A stretch of DNA of 64,000 bases from Cololabis saira (GCF_033807715.1 NC_084597.1:12703170-12767169), one strand, 5' to 3'. Shown: positions 1 to 15,959, counted from the first letter of the stretch. Translations and numbers: made by a program. Notes: generated from the letters alone by a model not told the origin.

Positions 1-86
1 AAATAAATAAAACATAAATATACATTTTAGGGATTTTAACAGAACCCTACACGTGCAAATAACATTTTTAGCCTTTCTGATGACTC

Positions 87-842
87 ACTTTTCCACTAGC
101 ACCTACTCGGCTCTACTCATCTCAGCTTGGCTCGACTCAATTCGGCCTGGTTTCTTTTCCATAACAATTCAGCACCTGGAGCAGAAGTAGGAGGGTTGGA
201 GCGAAGCTGCTGTGATGTATTTGATTGTGTGATCTAAACGAAGAAGACAACAACACTAAAGATGTAGAACATGGAGGAGATGATACAGTAGATGTGCTGC
301 TGGGTCTGTGACTTGGGTTCGATATCAAGTTAAAAAATGAGAGTGAGAGAAGCTTCAAGCAACAATGCTTTTAAATGTTCTTTTGTTTTTCTCGGCACTG
401 CTGAAAAGTCAGCAGGGAGCCACGAGCAGCTATGAAAAGACAGAGCTCCTGGTAGATCTGGTCGTTCCTTATCGCCCGTCTAGATCCCTTTTTATTTCTC
501 TCCTCAGCACCAGGTTTATGAACATCTGCACCTCAAAGTTGGATCACGAAACAGACTTTTGTGCTCCCATTGCCTGTCGAATAAAATGAACAAAAAGCCG
601 CCGTCAGAGTCGCTCTTTCGCTGATTTCCGCCTCCTGACTCAGACGTCTGACTCCCAACCCCCCGACCAATCGGTGGCATGTAGTGTGATGATGTCAGAT
701 ACAGCCCGACTCAGCCGCTTAGAAACTCGCCAGAATAGTTACAGAAAAAACTATCTACTTGGCCGGGTAGACCCCAAGTGGAAAGAAGCCAAACCGAGGC
801 GAGGATAGTCGAGTTGGGCTAAGTAGGTACTAGTGGAAAAGC
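87..842. mobile_element. Foldback DNA element, Harbinger-like family, copy 1
   Basis: The ends are inverted: CTTTTCCACTAGCACCTACT near 88 and AGTAGGTACTAGTGGAAAAG near 821-841. Just inside, both ends carry clusters of GGCTC/CGACTC-type words. The interior at about 410-560 is clearly related to 10205-10340 of the second copy: both contain CAGAGCTCCTGGT, ATCGCCCGTCTA and CAGGTTTATGAACATC. There is no coding capacity, so it is a non-autonomous element. No convincing TSD is seen here; the second copy has TAA on both sides, which suggests PIF/Harbinger mobilisation. Confidence 0.75.
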
Positions 843-2468
843 ACTATTAGTCACCCCTTATCTCTCCCAGGAACCCGGTGGCCGTCTAACCAAGGGGGAG
901 TGTCTGATGTCCTTTATTGCCTTGTTTCTCTGGTGTCTGCAGTGGTAATGGGGCTGGATAATGAGACAATTCTGCACTGAAGCTATGGCACCACGCTGGG
1001 TTGGAAGGTTGGTTTGGGGCACAGCACGGACCAATAAAGAGAAGCCAACTCTTGCAGGTGTTGGGGGTAGCAGAGACAACCGGAGCTGCGAAGAAGGAGG
1101 AGGAAGAGAAAAAAGAAAAAGGCAACAGAGACCAGCTACAAAATGTGGCTGACAAGTGAAAGGAAAAAACACGGCTCACAACAGATTAATGAAGACACCA
1201 AACAGCTGGACGTTGTGAACACGCAGTATGTGTGTGTTGGTGTTTAGATAGGTATTCTCAGGCTTGATCTTTAACCAAAGAAATGCCAGACTGAAATCTA
1301 ACTCATATTTGGTCTTTAGTCCCATTACCTCATTTATTTTTAGCATTTACCTTTCTTAGAGTCTGGGGAAAACATGAACATTAATGCTCTTTAGGCTATT
1401 CACTCTCCTACAATGAATATTATAACCATGAGCTGGTGTTAATTTAGCCAAAAACAAACAATGCCTCTCTACCTCCTCGGTTTTTTATTAATATAGCTGT
1501 GAACAGTGTCCCTGAGGAGTCGGTGACTGATCTCAAAGCTTTCCCCCCGCACTACACTACTGAATCTCCCACAGACTCTTTATTTACTTCTCTGTTAACT
1601 TTCACTAATTTCTTCGGATTTTTATACTCATTTCCCATTCATTCTTGAATTTTTGCTGGTTTTTCCTCTTTTGGATCCATATTTCATGTAGAATTGTGCA
1701 TATTTTGTCACATGAAGGTTTTGTGTTGAACTACAATAGATGCAACCCACTCTCACAAGCAGGCGCGCAGGGCAGAGGACTTACAATAATTCTTCGACCC
1801 TGGGGAGAGTGGTGTATTGATTGGGTCTCGCTGCGCTTTGTCACAGGTGATCAAAATGATTGGGACACTGCTCAAGCGTGTTATCCAGCTCTGCCCTGGA
1901 GGAGAGCATAAGGACTTAAACAGCAACAAACTGACAGGCACTAATGGAAAGCACCCCTCTATTATTATATGAGTCACTTGTCTGCACTGTCAAGCGGAGC
2001 GGGAAAAATGACTGACAGACCGAGAGGCAGCGTATCAGATGATTGCATTTGTGCTTGTGGAGAATGAATAGTTGTGTCCGTTTGAAATACTGTATAATAT
2101 GTAGTTAAAATCTGCCCTTCTTAATGCACGACATTGGCCTGTAGTTGACGTCCCAATTCCTCAACATCCTGCTCTTTTACATCCTGCAGTCTTGCTGCTA
2201 TCTTACTGACTTTGTTACTCAGCATTCCAAAATCCTGCAGGTGTGAATCCCGCCGCACTACCACCTATGGCACTCTCCATTTATCTACCTCCTTTCCCCT
2301 CAAGAACACTGTCAAAATAAAAGCCGTGACATGTCCATTCTCACCTCTGGCAACCTGTCTTTGTTCACACGCCACTAATGTTTCCCTCTCTCAGTGGGAC
2401 TCTATTTCATGCATGGAGAGCCAGTTCCAAATAAGTTAAAATCCTGTGCTAAACCCTATAGAAAAATT
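843..2468. other. Unassigned single-copy-looking sequence
   Basis: I see no recognisable gene, terminal repeat or tandem array here. The open frames are short, overlap on both strands and carry no known motif. The composition is ordinary AT-rich fish DNA. Confidence 0.5.
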
Positions 2469-3941
2469 GTGCGAAGGCCCTATTGTATCTGTAGGAATTG
2501 TTCTCGTTTTTATTTTTATTTTTCCGACGAAATGGGGGCCTTTTTGCCCCCCTAAACATGCCGCAAAAGTCACCAAATTTTGCACGCAAGCCAGGCCTGG
2601 CTAAAAATTTGATATTTCATGGTTTGCATTAATGGGCGTGGCTTAATGGCTCGACAGCGCCCCCTATAAAACTTCGTGCCTCAAGCCCCACAATACGGTT
2701 TGACGTACATGCACGAAAATTGGTACACACCTGTATCATGTCGCAACTTAAAGAAAAGTCTCTTGGCACCATACCATGGCCAAAACCGAACAGGAAGTCG
2801 GCCATTTTGAATTAATCGTGTAATTTTGCCGCAATTTATGCCATGTCTTTGGCCGTTAATACGGCCCAAACCGTAACATGCACCCAGGTGTGTTATACAT
2901 CAAAATGTGCGTCTCCATCCTGTGACTACGCGCATTACTTTTCTCTTTCAAAAGCATTACCGTGGCGACAATAAACGCCAAAAAGTGAGCCCCCCTTCAT
3001 GTGATTGGTCCATATTTGATAGTTCCCCAAAAGTCACCAAATTTTGTACGCAAGCCGGGCCTGGCGATAAATATGATATTTCATGGTTTGCATTAATGGG
3101 CGTGGCAAAATGGCTCAACAGCGCCCCCTAGAAAAATTTGTGCCTCAAGCCCCACAATACGGTTTGACGTACATGCATGAAAATCGGTACACACCAGTAT
3201 CATATCGCAACCTAAAGAAAAGTCTCTTGGAGCCATGGTCGAAACTGAACGGGAAGTCGGCCATTTTGACTTAATCGTGTAATTTTGGCGACATTTATGC
3301 CATTCCTTCGGCAGTTACGGCCCGAACCGTAACGTGCACTCAGGTGTGTTATACATACAAAATGTGCGTCTCCATCCTGCGACGACGCGCATTACTTTTC
3401 TCAGTCAAATGCGTTACCGTGGCAATGATAGACGCCAAAAAGCGCGCCCCCCCTTCATCTGATTGGTCCATATTTGATAGTCCCTACTTTCTGCCATCAC
3501 TTTTGAATAGTTTGATATAAAGAGTCATGGGTGGTGTCATCTGACTCGGTTTTGAGTCCTTGATCATAATTGGCATGAATTAGCCCCGCCCCTTCTTCTG
3601 ATTGGTCGATATTTGATAGATCCTATTTTCTGCCATAACTTTTGAATGGTATGACATACAGAGTCGTGGTGGTGTCATCGGACTTGGTTTTGACTCCTCC
3701 ACCTTAATTGGTGCAAATTAGCCCCGCCCCTTCTTCTGATTGGTCGATATGTGATAGTTCCGATTTTCTGCAATAACTTTTGAATGGTTTGACATAAGAC
3801 TCGTGGGTGGTGTCATCGGACTCGGTTTTGAGTCCTTGAACATAATTGCTGAAAATTAGCCCCGCCCCTTCATCTGATTGGTCGATATCTGATAGTTCCT
3901 ACTTTCTGCCATAACTTTTGAACGGGTTGTGATAAAGATAC
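2469..3941 (+). repeat. GGGCCCGAGC-type repeat cassette, isolated copy
   Basis: This is a truncated relative of the cassettes inside the giant inverted repeat at 17.5-26.2 kb. It begins with a decayed leader (GCGAAGGCCCTATTGTATCT). Two body subrepeats of about 460 bp follow, with anchors CACCAAATTTTG near 2571 and 3035 and AATGGGCGTGGC near 2631 and 3096. Then come three subrepeats of about 138 bp (ATTAGCCCCGCCCC near 3579, 3717 and 3855). The usual 3' end (GCTGCTTGCAGC) is missing. Short open frames recur because the subrepeats recur, and I do not call them genes. The family is a dispersed teleost repeat that I cannot name. Confidence 0.8.
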
Positions 3942-4004
3942 TCAAACTCAAGTGATCGGGATCGGATGGGGAGCTAAAAACTCCTGATTGGTACAACCCT
4001 ACTT
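3942..4004. repeat. Possible end fragment of a DNA transposon
   Basis: The reverse complement starts TAGGGTTGTACCAATCAGGA, which resembles the T(A)GGGTTG-type ends of some hAT elements. It directly abuts the truncated cassette array. Only one end is visible and no TSD can be tested. Confidence 0.3.
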
Positions 4005-6465
4005 ATAATAAATACTTAACCAAACTTCTTCTTCCAGTTACAAAGTTGGAGAAAAAAGGACTCTCACAGGTAGTCAGAAGTGTTTGATAAAATATGTATT
4101 ATATGCCATGATCGTGTCTGAACTCTGGACTCCGGTATTTAGCACATAAAAACAGTACAGCACAATGTCCACTGATAAAAAGTGACTGATTTGGCATTCT
4201 GACCTTATGGGTCATTCCAGTTGAAACTTGACACTAGGAACTTAGATATTACAACTTCTGAGAACAAATGCAACACACTGCAAGTCCATACCCAACTCCA
4301 ACATCAGTTTCATAGGTCGGAAGAGAACAGGCTGAAAATCTTGAGAGTTGCTGGAGTCTTGCTTATAACACAGACAAAATTACAGATTTTGGACATAACG
4401 AGGCTCAAGAACAATTTCCACTATCTTATTAGATTCAACAGAGAAAGAATGGAGACCTACATTTCTTTGAGTTCATATCAGTCAAGAGCTCTAATGGCCC
4501 ACAATCATAACAGTGGTGGTTTAGAAAGCTCAACTTCTTGAAGAAGTTGAAGAAAAGAAACCCGATACACCAGCAGTTGGTTGACTTTGACAGGTGCACA
4601 GTGGAGTCAGCCATGCCTGCAACATAGTCTAGTTGCACTTAAAGAGAGATGCTCTCCAAAGTATCATGAAAAAGGACCTGAAAATTCTGGATTCACAGCC
4701 TTAGACACAGGGAGAAATCTGCAAAACCTACTGCAACCACAGTGTTGTGAGCATCTGCAGAAGCCCTCTCCTCCCCCCTACATGATCACAGCATTTTATC
4801 CATCTCCCAAATGTCACATATGTCCCTGCTTGACCAGGGAGACACTTGTACCACATAACTGCCATGCCCCCCTCCCTTCCTTCTTTCATGTAAAAGCTCC
4901 AATGCACGGACACAATGTACACCACAACATGCTGACTCTTGTATGATTCATTGTTATTGATGCTAACTGTATTGCATCTTAACTGCTGTGACTGATTTCT
5001 TTATTTATGACCCCCACCATCTCCCAAGTGTACAAGTTCATGATTTATTTATCTTATTCATATTTATCTTATTGCTATTTCCCACTTCAGTACAATAATT
5101 TCTTTTTGCACCATTCCTCCAGCTCCCAGGGCTTGGCAATTTATACTTCTCACATATGTACATATCTTATCTTACACTTTGTATCCCATTTAATCTTTGT
5201 TTTACAGCATTATTCATATACACAAGGCACCTAGAAGGCATACTCCAATTGACATTGTACTCAGGTACCTGCTGGGTTATTCTGCGCATTCAAAAATGAA
5301 TGAGTTTCCATAAGAGTTGAACATGAATACATACTTGTCATTCAGCAGGAAGTGAAAGATCTCCTCAGGAACTCCAGTTAATCAGGTCAGTCTCATAATT
5401 TCAGGATTCAATGTCAGCAGGAGAATAGGTATATAGAGGCTTTAGTGAGGCAAACGTTTTATTAAACCATTGCAAGTTACTTTGATCAGGAAAAAAAAAT
5501 ACTCAAAAGATTTCAAGTGCTGCTGATAAATTGACATTTGACTAATATCCAGTTTTTCAGGATATTAATTGATGGAGGTTGTTTTTAGGAAAGTTTATTA
5601 TTATTAAGGTTAAATCTAATACTATTGTTATAATGGCTGTAGATGCTGATTCTATTCTGAAAACTAATGATTAATTTATGCTAAAAAATCAGATAATAGT
5701 CACATTTTAAAATGCCATCTAAAACAAAATACTGCACAATTTCCAATTTCACATGCCTTTAGCTCCCATTCACTGTCATAAATTTGATTTCAAGTGGTTG
5801 AATGCTGCCTTCGGGTAACTATAAAACAACATAGAAAAAAAAAGAAGATAGTTGTATTTTTATTGCCTTGGCTGAAAAGTTTTGTTTGACTAGGTTAAGT
5901 TAGAAAAATAAAGCCGATTAATAAATGTTAATTTAACCAAAACTGTGAGAAGGGAAAAGATAAAACTAAAATAATTAATTGTAAATGCCACAGCTGATGT
6001 GTCTGATGTGAGTATTTTCACCCGACAAAAAGTGTTGAGAACTTCCAGTTATTAAAATATAGTCTGAGAAAGAGTGAAAATATAATTTCATACATATAGG
6101 AAGTGTTGCTAAGCATATCTATAGTGCATGCATTACTTGAAGAAAAAGAGAGAAGCCCATCCTCTGGATTAACACCTAAAAATAACTCAAGATGCTCATC
6201 AGTTGCTAGAATAGGATGAGACTGCAAATTCTTTGCCCAAGGGTCACAATTAATGCTGAACCTTCAATATTGCCAGGTGGTCTGCAGAGATCTATTAGAA
6301 TTAGCATAAACAAATTGGTCAACAACTAGACACATCCTACATGTGGGGCTGCAGTGAATGACCCTCCCCCCGAGTCTCCCCGTGACTGACATTGTTCCTC
6401 TTCAACCTTTGGAACCGCTTATTGAATGCACCGCCTCTGTGCCAGGGTAAGCATTGTATCAGAGC
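4005..6465. other. Unassigned AT-rich sequence
   Basis: No supported gene or element is visible. The frames at 4221-4541 and 4581-4946 lack recognisable domains. The stretch at 5030-5235 (TTATTTATCTTATT-like text) looks like the untranslated tail of an old repeat but cannot be assigned. Confidence 0.45.
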
Positions 6466-6482
6466 GGGGGGGGGGGGGGGGG
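6466..6482 (+). repeat. Poly-G run, 17 bases
   Basis: An uninterrupted run of 17 G is followed by an A-rich segment. It could form a quadruplex and its length may be unreliable in sequencing. Confidence 0.9.
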
Positions 6483-6860
6483 CAAAAAAACAAAAAACAC
6501 TGTCGTCTGCATTACATCAAACATTCATAACCTGACCTCGCACAAGAGCGGAAACTCCTAAAACTCTTAAAAAACCCTCGAAACTATACAACAGGGGCCA
6601 CATTAATGTACGAGGGACGGAAAGGCATAACAGCCTTAAAATATTAACCTCTTTATAACAGTTTGATGGCTTAATCGCCGATCAATAGCATTGTGCAGCA
6701 GCAGTGACTGGGTGGGAACAGGATGGTGGCGATGAAAAATGCATGAGGCTGGGGCTGAAGTGGAGGGGGGGGGGCAGAAAATTAAACCCTGCCCGCCACA
6801 TTTGCTGAGTTGCAGCTATGGAGCCGGGATAAGTTTGAGTACAGAGGTTTTTGTGTGTCT

Positions 6861-8997
<2,137 letters not shown>

Positions 8998-9159
8998 TAA
9001 TGGCGCTTTTCCACTAGTACCTACTCAGCGCGCCCCGGCTCGGGACGCAGGCCCGGGTCTACGAGGGTGCATAAGCATGCATTGCACCCTCAGTTTATGT
9101 GTTTGCATGCTCAGTTGAAAAGACGAAAAGAAAACTGACAAATGCGCGCATGTCAAGAC

Positions 9160-9299
9160 AGATTTATGGTTCCGCGTTAAATCGACAGCGTAGCCTACGG
9201 CGTAGGGTACGCGGCGACGCGCACCGTACGTTCGCTTACCCGCGTACCCTACACCGTAAGCTCTGCGTTGGTGTAACGCGGAACCATAAATCAGCCTTA
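9160..9299. repeat. CGTAGG hairpin element, copy 1
   Basis: An inverted repeat whose arms start GATTTATGGTTCCGCGTTA and end TAACGCGGAACCATAAATC, with CpG-rich TACGGCGTAGGGTACG cores. Five other copies lie near 22984, 34909, 45507, 48022 and 63373. The flank after it (GCCTGCACCAGCAAGACGCT, about 9329) also occurs inverted beside copy 3 near 34859. The mobile unit may therefore be larger than the hairpin. Confidence 0.85.
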
Positions 9300-9420
9300 C
9301 GTCACTCATCTGCGTCCAGCGCGCAGTCGCCTGCACCAGCAAGACGCTGCTCTCTGCTGCTCCGTTAACACAAAGTGGATATTTGCAAGTGGCTCAACCA
9401 CAACCACACAAGCAAGTTTA

Positions 9421-9790
9421 CAGGACTGTCTCAGAAAATTATAAATATTGTGATAAAGTCCTTTATTTTCTGTAATGCAATTAAAAAAAACAAAAATGTC
9501 ATACATTCTGGATTCATTACAAATCAACTGAAATATTTCAAGCCTTTCATTATTTTAATATTGCTGATTATGGCTTACAGTTTAAGATTAAGATTCCCAG
9601 AATATTCTAATTTTTTGAGATAGGATATTTGAGTTTTCTTAAGCTGTAAGCCATGATCAGCAATATTAAAATAATAAAAGGCTTGCAATATTTCAGTTGA
9701 TTTTTAATGAATCCAGAATGTATGACATTTTTGCATTACAGAAAATAAAGGACTTTATCACAATATTCAAATTTTCTGAGACAGTCTTGT
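9421..9790. mobile_element. Long AT-rich palindrome MITE
   Basis: The left arm 9421-9581 runs from CAGGACTGTCTCAGAAAATT to ATGGCTTACAG. The right arm 9644-9790 runs from CTGTAAGCCATGATCAG to TTTTCTGAGACAGTCTTG. The arms are near-perfect complements around a loop of about 62 bp. The right arm lacks a short A-run present in the left. From memory this resembles a palindromic repeat common in fishes and other vertebrates; the superfamily is not determined here. Confidence 0.85.
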
Positions 9791-10639
9791 ATATTTATGG
9801 TTATATTTATTTTTGTTGCTATGTTTTATTTTCTGTTGCTAGATGTAGCATTAAATGCTAAATGTAGCATTTTCTTTGTTCTGCAGCATATTGCTGCAAT
9901 AAAGCATTTGAAATACACTTTAAATATTCTTGTTTTGCTATTATCATTCCGCTTGAAATTATGGGAAAATGCATAATTTAGTATTGAATAACGTGTCAGG
10001 CATGTGCACCCCCTCTGATCTAAAAGATGCACCCCTAGTCATCATTTTCTAGAACCGGCCCTGTCGGGACGGCTCGTCACGCCTCGTACCGCCTCTACTC
10101 GCTTTGTCCTCATTTGTTTTTCCACACCCAGGTGAGAGGGTTAGGGTGAAGCTGCTGTGACGTACTCGATTGCGCAACCGCTTTGTTCGTGTCGGCGCTG
10201 ATCAGAAATCAGCTGGAGCCGCGAGCGGCTGAGAAGAAACAGAGCTCCTGGTGGATCTGATCGTTCCTTATCGCCCGTCTACATCCCTTTTTTAACTCTC
10301 TCCTCAGCCAGCAGGTTTATGAACATCAGAGTTGGATCACCAAACAGACGTTTGCGCTGTATAATAAAATCGCTGCAAGCCGCGAGTCGCTCTCGCGCTG
10401 ACTCCCACTTCCTGATTCAAACGTCTGACGGCCCCGCCCCCCGACCAATCAGTGGCGTGGAGGGTGATGACGTCAGATCCAGGGCCGACTCAGCACGCTT
10501 AGAACCTCGGCAGCCTCGGTACAGAAAAAGTATCTGCTTGGCACGGCTCCACACGCCTCGGCCCGTAGTGGAAAAGCGCAAGACGGGAGCGTGGCGGGTA
10601 GAAGCGCGCTGAGTAGGTACTAGTGGAAAAGGGCCATAA

Positions 10640-11691
10640 GTGCTTGTGCAAGGATGCCCTGTTATTCAAATTCTAGGTTACTTTTATTTATTTTTTTTTT
10701 CCTTCTCCCTTCTTTCCCTTTTCTTTTTTTTTCTTTCTTCTATGCGTAGATGATGAGACTCAATATGTTTACAAATTGTAGAGCAGCATGTATAAGCTGT
10801 CTGTCTATTTTGCAAATAAAAAATATAATAACAAAAATACGGGAAATTTTCCACCAACTGAGGTCCAGTATCTTACATTCTAAGACAGGTTTACGAGAAA
10901 TGTAAAATAACTACCTGGCAACCACTTGCAAATTATAATTATGTGCTCAGAATCTGATAGTTCTACCTTTGTTGACACTGAAATGCTGGGGACATTCCTA
11001 TGTATGTAATTCCCATAAAAGAGCCTAAATGAAAATACTAAAAGTGAATTAAAGCACATTTATTCATTTTAAATATTTTCAGTTTATATACATATTGATT
11101 GTCTTCAAGTGACACATTTACATTTTCTTTTAATTTGTCATTTTTATTCATGTGGCTCTCTGGTATTCACTGACTGATTACACAACGCTGGTGCTGCTGA
11201 CGGACATCGGTCCTTCCCTCGTGAGAGACACTAAAAAACGCAGTTACACATCTTTCAGAATTCGTAACTGAGCCCCATCCTGCTCCTCTTTAGGAAAGTA
11301 AATTCGGTTTCCCATTTTTAGAGATATTTAGAGGAAGTCTTCACTTTTTTTGGGCAGAAATGCCTTCTCTCTTGTTACATCCATCCATCTCTGATTTGTT
11401 GTTCCGAGTTTGTTCCCGTTGTTGCCGCTAACCTCGTGAGAACCAGGCTACAGCAGGGGGCAGTTATTGCGAATTAGTGACAATTTAGTTTGCTGTTTAA
11501 AAAATATTATATTACAAAACAGGAAAATACTAATACGGGAGGATGGGAAAGAGGGGTGAAATACGATAGTTTCCCGGCCAAAACGGGAGACTTGACAGGT
11601 ATGCTGGAGACCCATCTGTATCATATTACAAGCTCTAAATGTGGCTTGTTTTTCTTTAACTCTCTGCATATATAGTCCACCATGCTTATTG
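10640..11691. other. Unassigned AT-rich sequence with pyrimidine tract
   Basis: A T/C-rich tract lies at about 10681-10740. The rest shows no recognised element or gene. Confidence 0.45.
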
Positions 11692-12013
11692 GTCTATTTC
11701 AGTGGTTCCCAAAGCGGGGGGTACAAAGTCATTGCAGGGGGGGTTATGAATGAATGAATAACTGAATGCTTGGACATTGCTAGTATAATCAGAGGCACCA
11801 CTTGCCAACAGGCATACCAGCCAAATACTTGGGGCCCTGAGCCAGAAGGGGGCCCCCGATGGCCAACCAGCTTTGAATCGCAACAGTGCAGTGACAATGA
11901 GGAGAATTTGCAATGACAGTGGTTGGCTGGTGGAGAACTCTCTAAAGGGGCCCCGCTTCTACCGCTCACTCTGGCTGCATCTTACTAAACAAAACTGATG
12001 AGGTTCTGTCAAA

Positions 12014-12097
12014 ATGAAGAGATGTTATCCATTTGGCAGTGACAAACGAAAGGAGAAAAACAGGAGGAGTAAAAAAAAAAAAGCATCAAGAAAGTGA
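12014..12097 (+). pseudogene. hAT transposase N-terminal remnant
   Basis: A 27-residue frame begins MKRCYPFGSDKRKEKNRR and runs into lysines before a stop. An N-terminus of the M-K-R-x-Y-x-x-G-x-x-K-R-K form is, from memory, usual in hAT transposases related to ZMYM-type proteins. It sits in the sense orientation about 310 bp inside the left end of the hAT element, where the gene should start. The rest of the gene is lost, and a MITE begins 32 bp downstream. Confidence 0.55.
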
Positions 12098-12129
12098 TAA
12101 GTATTAAAAAAAAAAATATATATATATAT

Positions 12130-12670
12130 ACCGTATTTTCTGGACTATAAGCCGCACCTGCATATAAGCCGCATCCGCTCTATTTCTAAAAAAATAATTA
12201 AAAAAAAGATATACAAGCCGCACCTGCATACAAGCTGCATCCACTCTTTTTAAAAAAAAAAAGATATGCAAGCCGCAGATATTTATGTTGTTAGATTAGA
12301 TATTTACTACATGTACAGAAGGATTTTGAACTGTAAATGATGTTCATGTTTGTACCTAAATAGAACCTTTCCTAACAGTGTCTTTTAACACGGCAGCAAC
12401 TTTGCTGATTAAAACGGGACGGAACCAAGAGAAAATAACCGGTATTTATTTATCTATTTATCTGTTTGAAATCTGCTTCTACCTACTTCTATCTGCTAAA
12501 GAAGAAGAAGCGTATTCTTCTTTGCATTTATTATGTCTTAGTTTTGATTCTAATTCTGGTTAGAGCGCCCCGAGCGGTGGAGGAAACATCCACAGAATAG
12601 CCGCACCTTTGTATAAGCTGCATGGTTCAAAACCTATGAAAAAAGTAGCGGCTTATAGTCCAGAAAATAC

Positions 12671-12673
<3 letters not shown>
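12130..12673. mobile_element. Hairpin-ended MITE flanked by (TA)n
   Basis: The inverted ends are CCGTATTTTCTGGACTATAA (12131) and TTATAGTCCAGAAAATACGG (ends 12672), perfect over 20 bp. Internal words of the type AAGCCGCACCTGCATA are repeated three times in the left third. It lies inside a TA microsatellite (about 12117-12130 on the left, 12673-12731 on the right), which suggests a TA target. No coding capacity. Confidence 0.88.

Positions 12674-12731
<58 letters not shown>
12673..12731 (+). repeat. (TA)n microsatellite
   Basis: About 29 TA units directly follow the MITE end. The shorter run at 12117-12130 is the other side of the same target. Confidence 0.95.
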
Positions 12732-12734
<3 letters not shown>

Positions 12735-13199
12735 AAAAAGAAAGAAATTGGTAAGTTGTGCAGATAATATATGAGCTTATTGAGCTCAGAGCAGCCCAGT
12801 CTGTCCTGATAATGTTGAGTGTCACAGTAAAGACACCTGCAATAACTTGTTTACTCACCTAGCAGGCTAAAATAAAATAGGTATTTTGGACAAAACTGGT
12901 TCTTCAGCTATCAAATCAAAGTTTTGTCCTCTTTAATGTATGTGTCAGGCTAAGCATGGTAAGTTATGGAATTCATTGGAAGAAATTTACAAAAATGTGC
13001 TACTAAGGTGCACGGATGGAAATAATTGTGCGTTGCATGCCATTGGTGTTTATATTTAATTTATACAAATGTGCACTATTTAAACTATTGTTTTTCTTTC
13101 ACATTTTCAGTAGTGTCAGATTATCTACTATACAAGTGTGATTAATTAGCTGGAGACAAGAAAAGGACTAGAAAAGGTTTGGGAACCACTGGTCTGCTT

Positions 13200-14949
<1,750 letters not shown>

Positions 14950-15394
14950 GGTGGCCGTGGGTGGCTTGTAGCTTGCATTACGGAGCACAAGTCTTTTCCT
15001 GACCCTGCACCCCAACCTGGGACTTGCTGATTGGGCCGGAGCTTCGGGAGCTGTGTGCTGGCCTGCGGTCCCCACCCCCGGTCATCCCGTTGCTGCTTCC
15101 ACCTGCCTGCTGTGCTGTTGCCGTCCCTGACCCACCAGTCTGGCCCTCGGCAGGAGGGTCCCCCCTGATGAGCCTGGTCCTGCTCAAGGTTTCTTCCCTC
15201 CTAAAGGGGAGTTTTTCCTTGCCACTGTTTGGCTTAAGGTTTTTCTCCCACTAGGGGAGTTTTTACCTGCCATTGTTTATGTAATAACTGCTCGGGGGTC
15301 ATGTTCTGGGTATGGGTCTCTGTAAAGCGTCTAGAGACAACTCTGTTGTATTAGACGCTATATAAATAAAATTGAATTGAATTGAATTGAATTT
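14950..15394 (+). mobile_element. LINE 3' end (L2/Maui-like tail)
   Basis: The segment contains words of a common teleost LINE 3' region: AAGGTTTCTTCCCTCCTAAA, GGGGAGTTTTTCCTTGCCAC and GCGTCTAGAGACAACTCTGT. It then ends in CTATATAAATAAAATTG and a short GAATT/TTGAA pentamer array (15370-15392). The array marks the 3' end and shows plus orientation; the 5' part is truncated. The upstream part (GGCCGGAGCTTCGGGAGCTG) recurs at 53826 in a second copy. Confidence 0.8.
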
Positions 15395-15629
15395 CAAGCA
15401 AACACCATACTGCTAGTCTTAAATCATCCATGGATGTCATATAATCTTCATTTCAGCAGTCATATGTGACTGTTAAATGGAAATCTTTCATATAAAGGAT
15501 GACCTGTCATACCACCTAATTCCTATTAGCTGTACCCACATAGCTTTTTCAAGTTGTTTTGTGAATACTGTTCCTAATCCTCCGGACTATGGCACCATTC
15601 AGACTTTGCATTAACAGGCATCCTGAGAA
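15393..15629. other. Short unique flank carrying the hAT target octamer
   Basis: Nothing recognised except the left 8 bp TSD CCTGAGAA at 15622-15629. Confidence 0.6.
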
Positions 15630-15959
15630 CAGAGCCACCTGGGAGATTTGCGAGGCCCTGTGCGAAATGGCTGGGGGGGGCAAAATTTTGGGGTTTTTCG
15701 GGTCGGATCGGGTGTCTATATGCGCAATTTTAACTATCCAATTAGCAAAATACTGGATACCTTCCCCTGCCTCATCATCATCTCTTGCCTCAACGCGGGG
15801 CCCCACGGCTGCTTGAGACCCGGTCGGATCTGTGATTTTTGTAACAAATTTATCAAACGAGCCTTTCAGAGAGGCATTAAACTCTTCCATTTTCTTTAGT
15901 TTTTTTCTTTTTTCATCCCCTGATGGAAATTTCCTGAATCTGTCTCTTTCTCTCGACAT
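15630..15959 (-). pseudogene. hAT transposase N-terminal fragment
   Basis: From the second Met of a longer frame (15959) the protein reads MSRERDRFRKFPSGDEKRKK, then a basic/charged stretch ending LKGSFDKFVTK. The K-F-P-S-G-x-E-K-R-K signature near the N-terminus is, from memory, characteristic of hAT transposases of the ZMYM1/TTF-domain type. I chose this Met because the sequence before it has no family likeness. The TTF finger, RNase H-like core and dimerisation region are absent, because the element ends at 15630. It cannot be functional. Confidence 0.7.

Larger units (their letters stand above)
9048..10063 (-). mobile_element. hAT element (CAGGGCCGG-type ends) with exact 8 bp TSD
   Basis: The 8 bp direct repeat TCGGGACG lies at 9040-9047 and again at 10064-10071, directly against the ends. 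The left end is CAGGCCCGGGTCTACGAGGG. The right end, read on the minus strand, is CAGGGCCGGTTCTAGAAAAT, followed by GGGGTGCATC. The interior carries two other elements: the CGTAGG hairpin (9160-9299) and a long AT-rich palindrome (9421-9790). No transposase frame is visible, so it is non-autonomous. Confidence 0.9.
9001..10636. mobile_element. Harbinger-like foldback element, copy 2, split by a hAT
   Basis: It is flanked on both sides by TAA (8998-9000 and 10637-10639), the 3 bp TSD typical of PIF/Harbinger. The inverted ends read TGGCGCTTTTCCACTAGTAC and, from the other side, TGGCCCTTTTCCACTAGTAC. The interior at 10200-10340 matches copy 1 at 400-545. A complete hAT (9048-10063) sits about 47 bp inside the left end, so that insertion is younger. 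There is no transposase frame of its own. Confidence 0.85.
11700..13191 (+). mobile_element. hAT element with CAGTGGTTCCCAAA ends
   Basis: The inverted ends are CAGTGGTTCCCAAA at 11700 and TTTGGGAACCACTG ending 13191, a typical hAT terminus. The flanking octamers GTCTATTT (11692-11699) and GTCTGCTT (13192-13199) agree at 6 of 8 positions, consistent with an old 8 bp TSD. A transposase N-terminal remnant starts at 12014, and a hairpin MITE (12130-12673) has inserted just after it. Confidence 0.8.

Noticed and set aside
4221..4946. Possible pair of exons (106 and 121 residue frames)
   Set aside because: No recognisable domain, poor codon character, and no clear splice context; overlapping frames on the other strand are similar in length.
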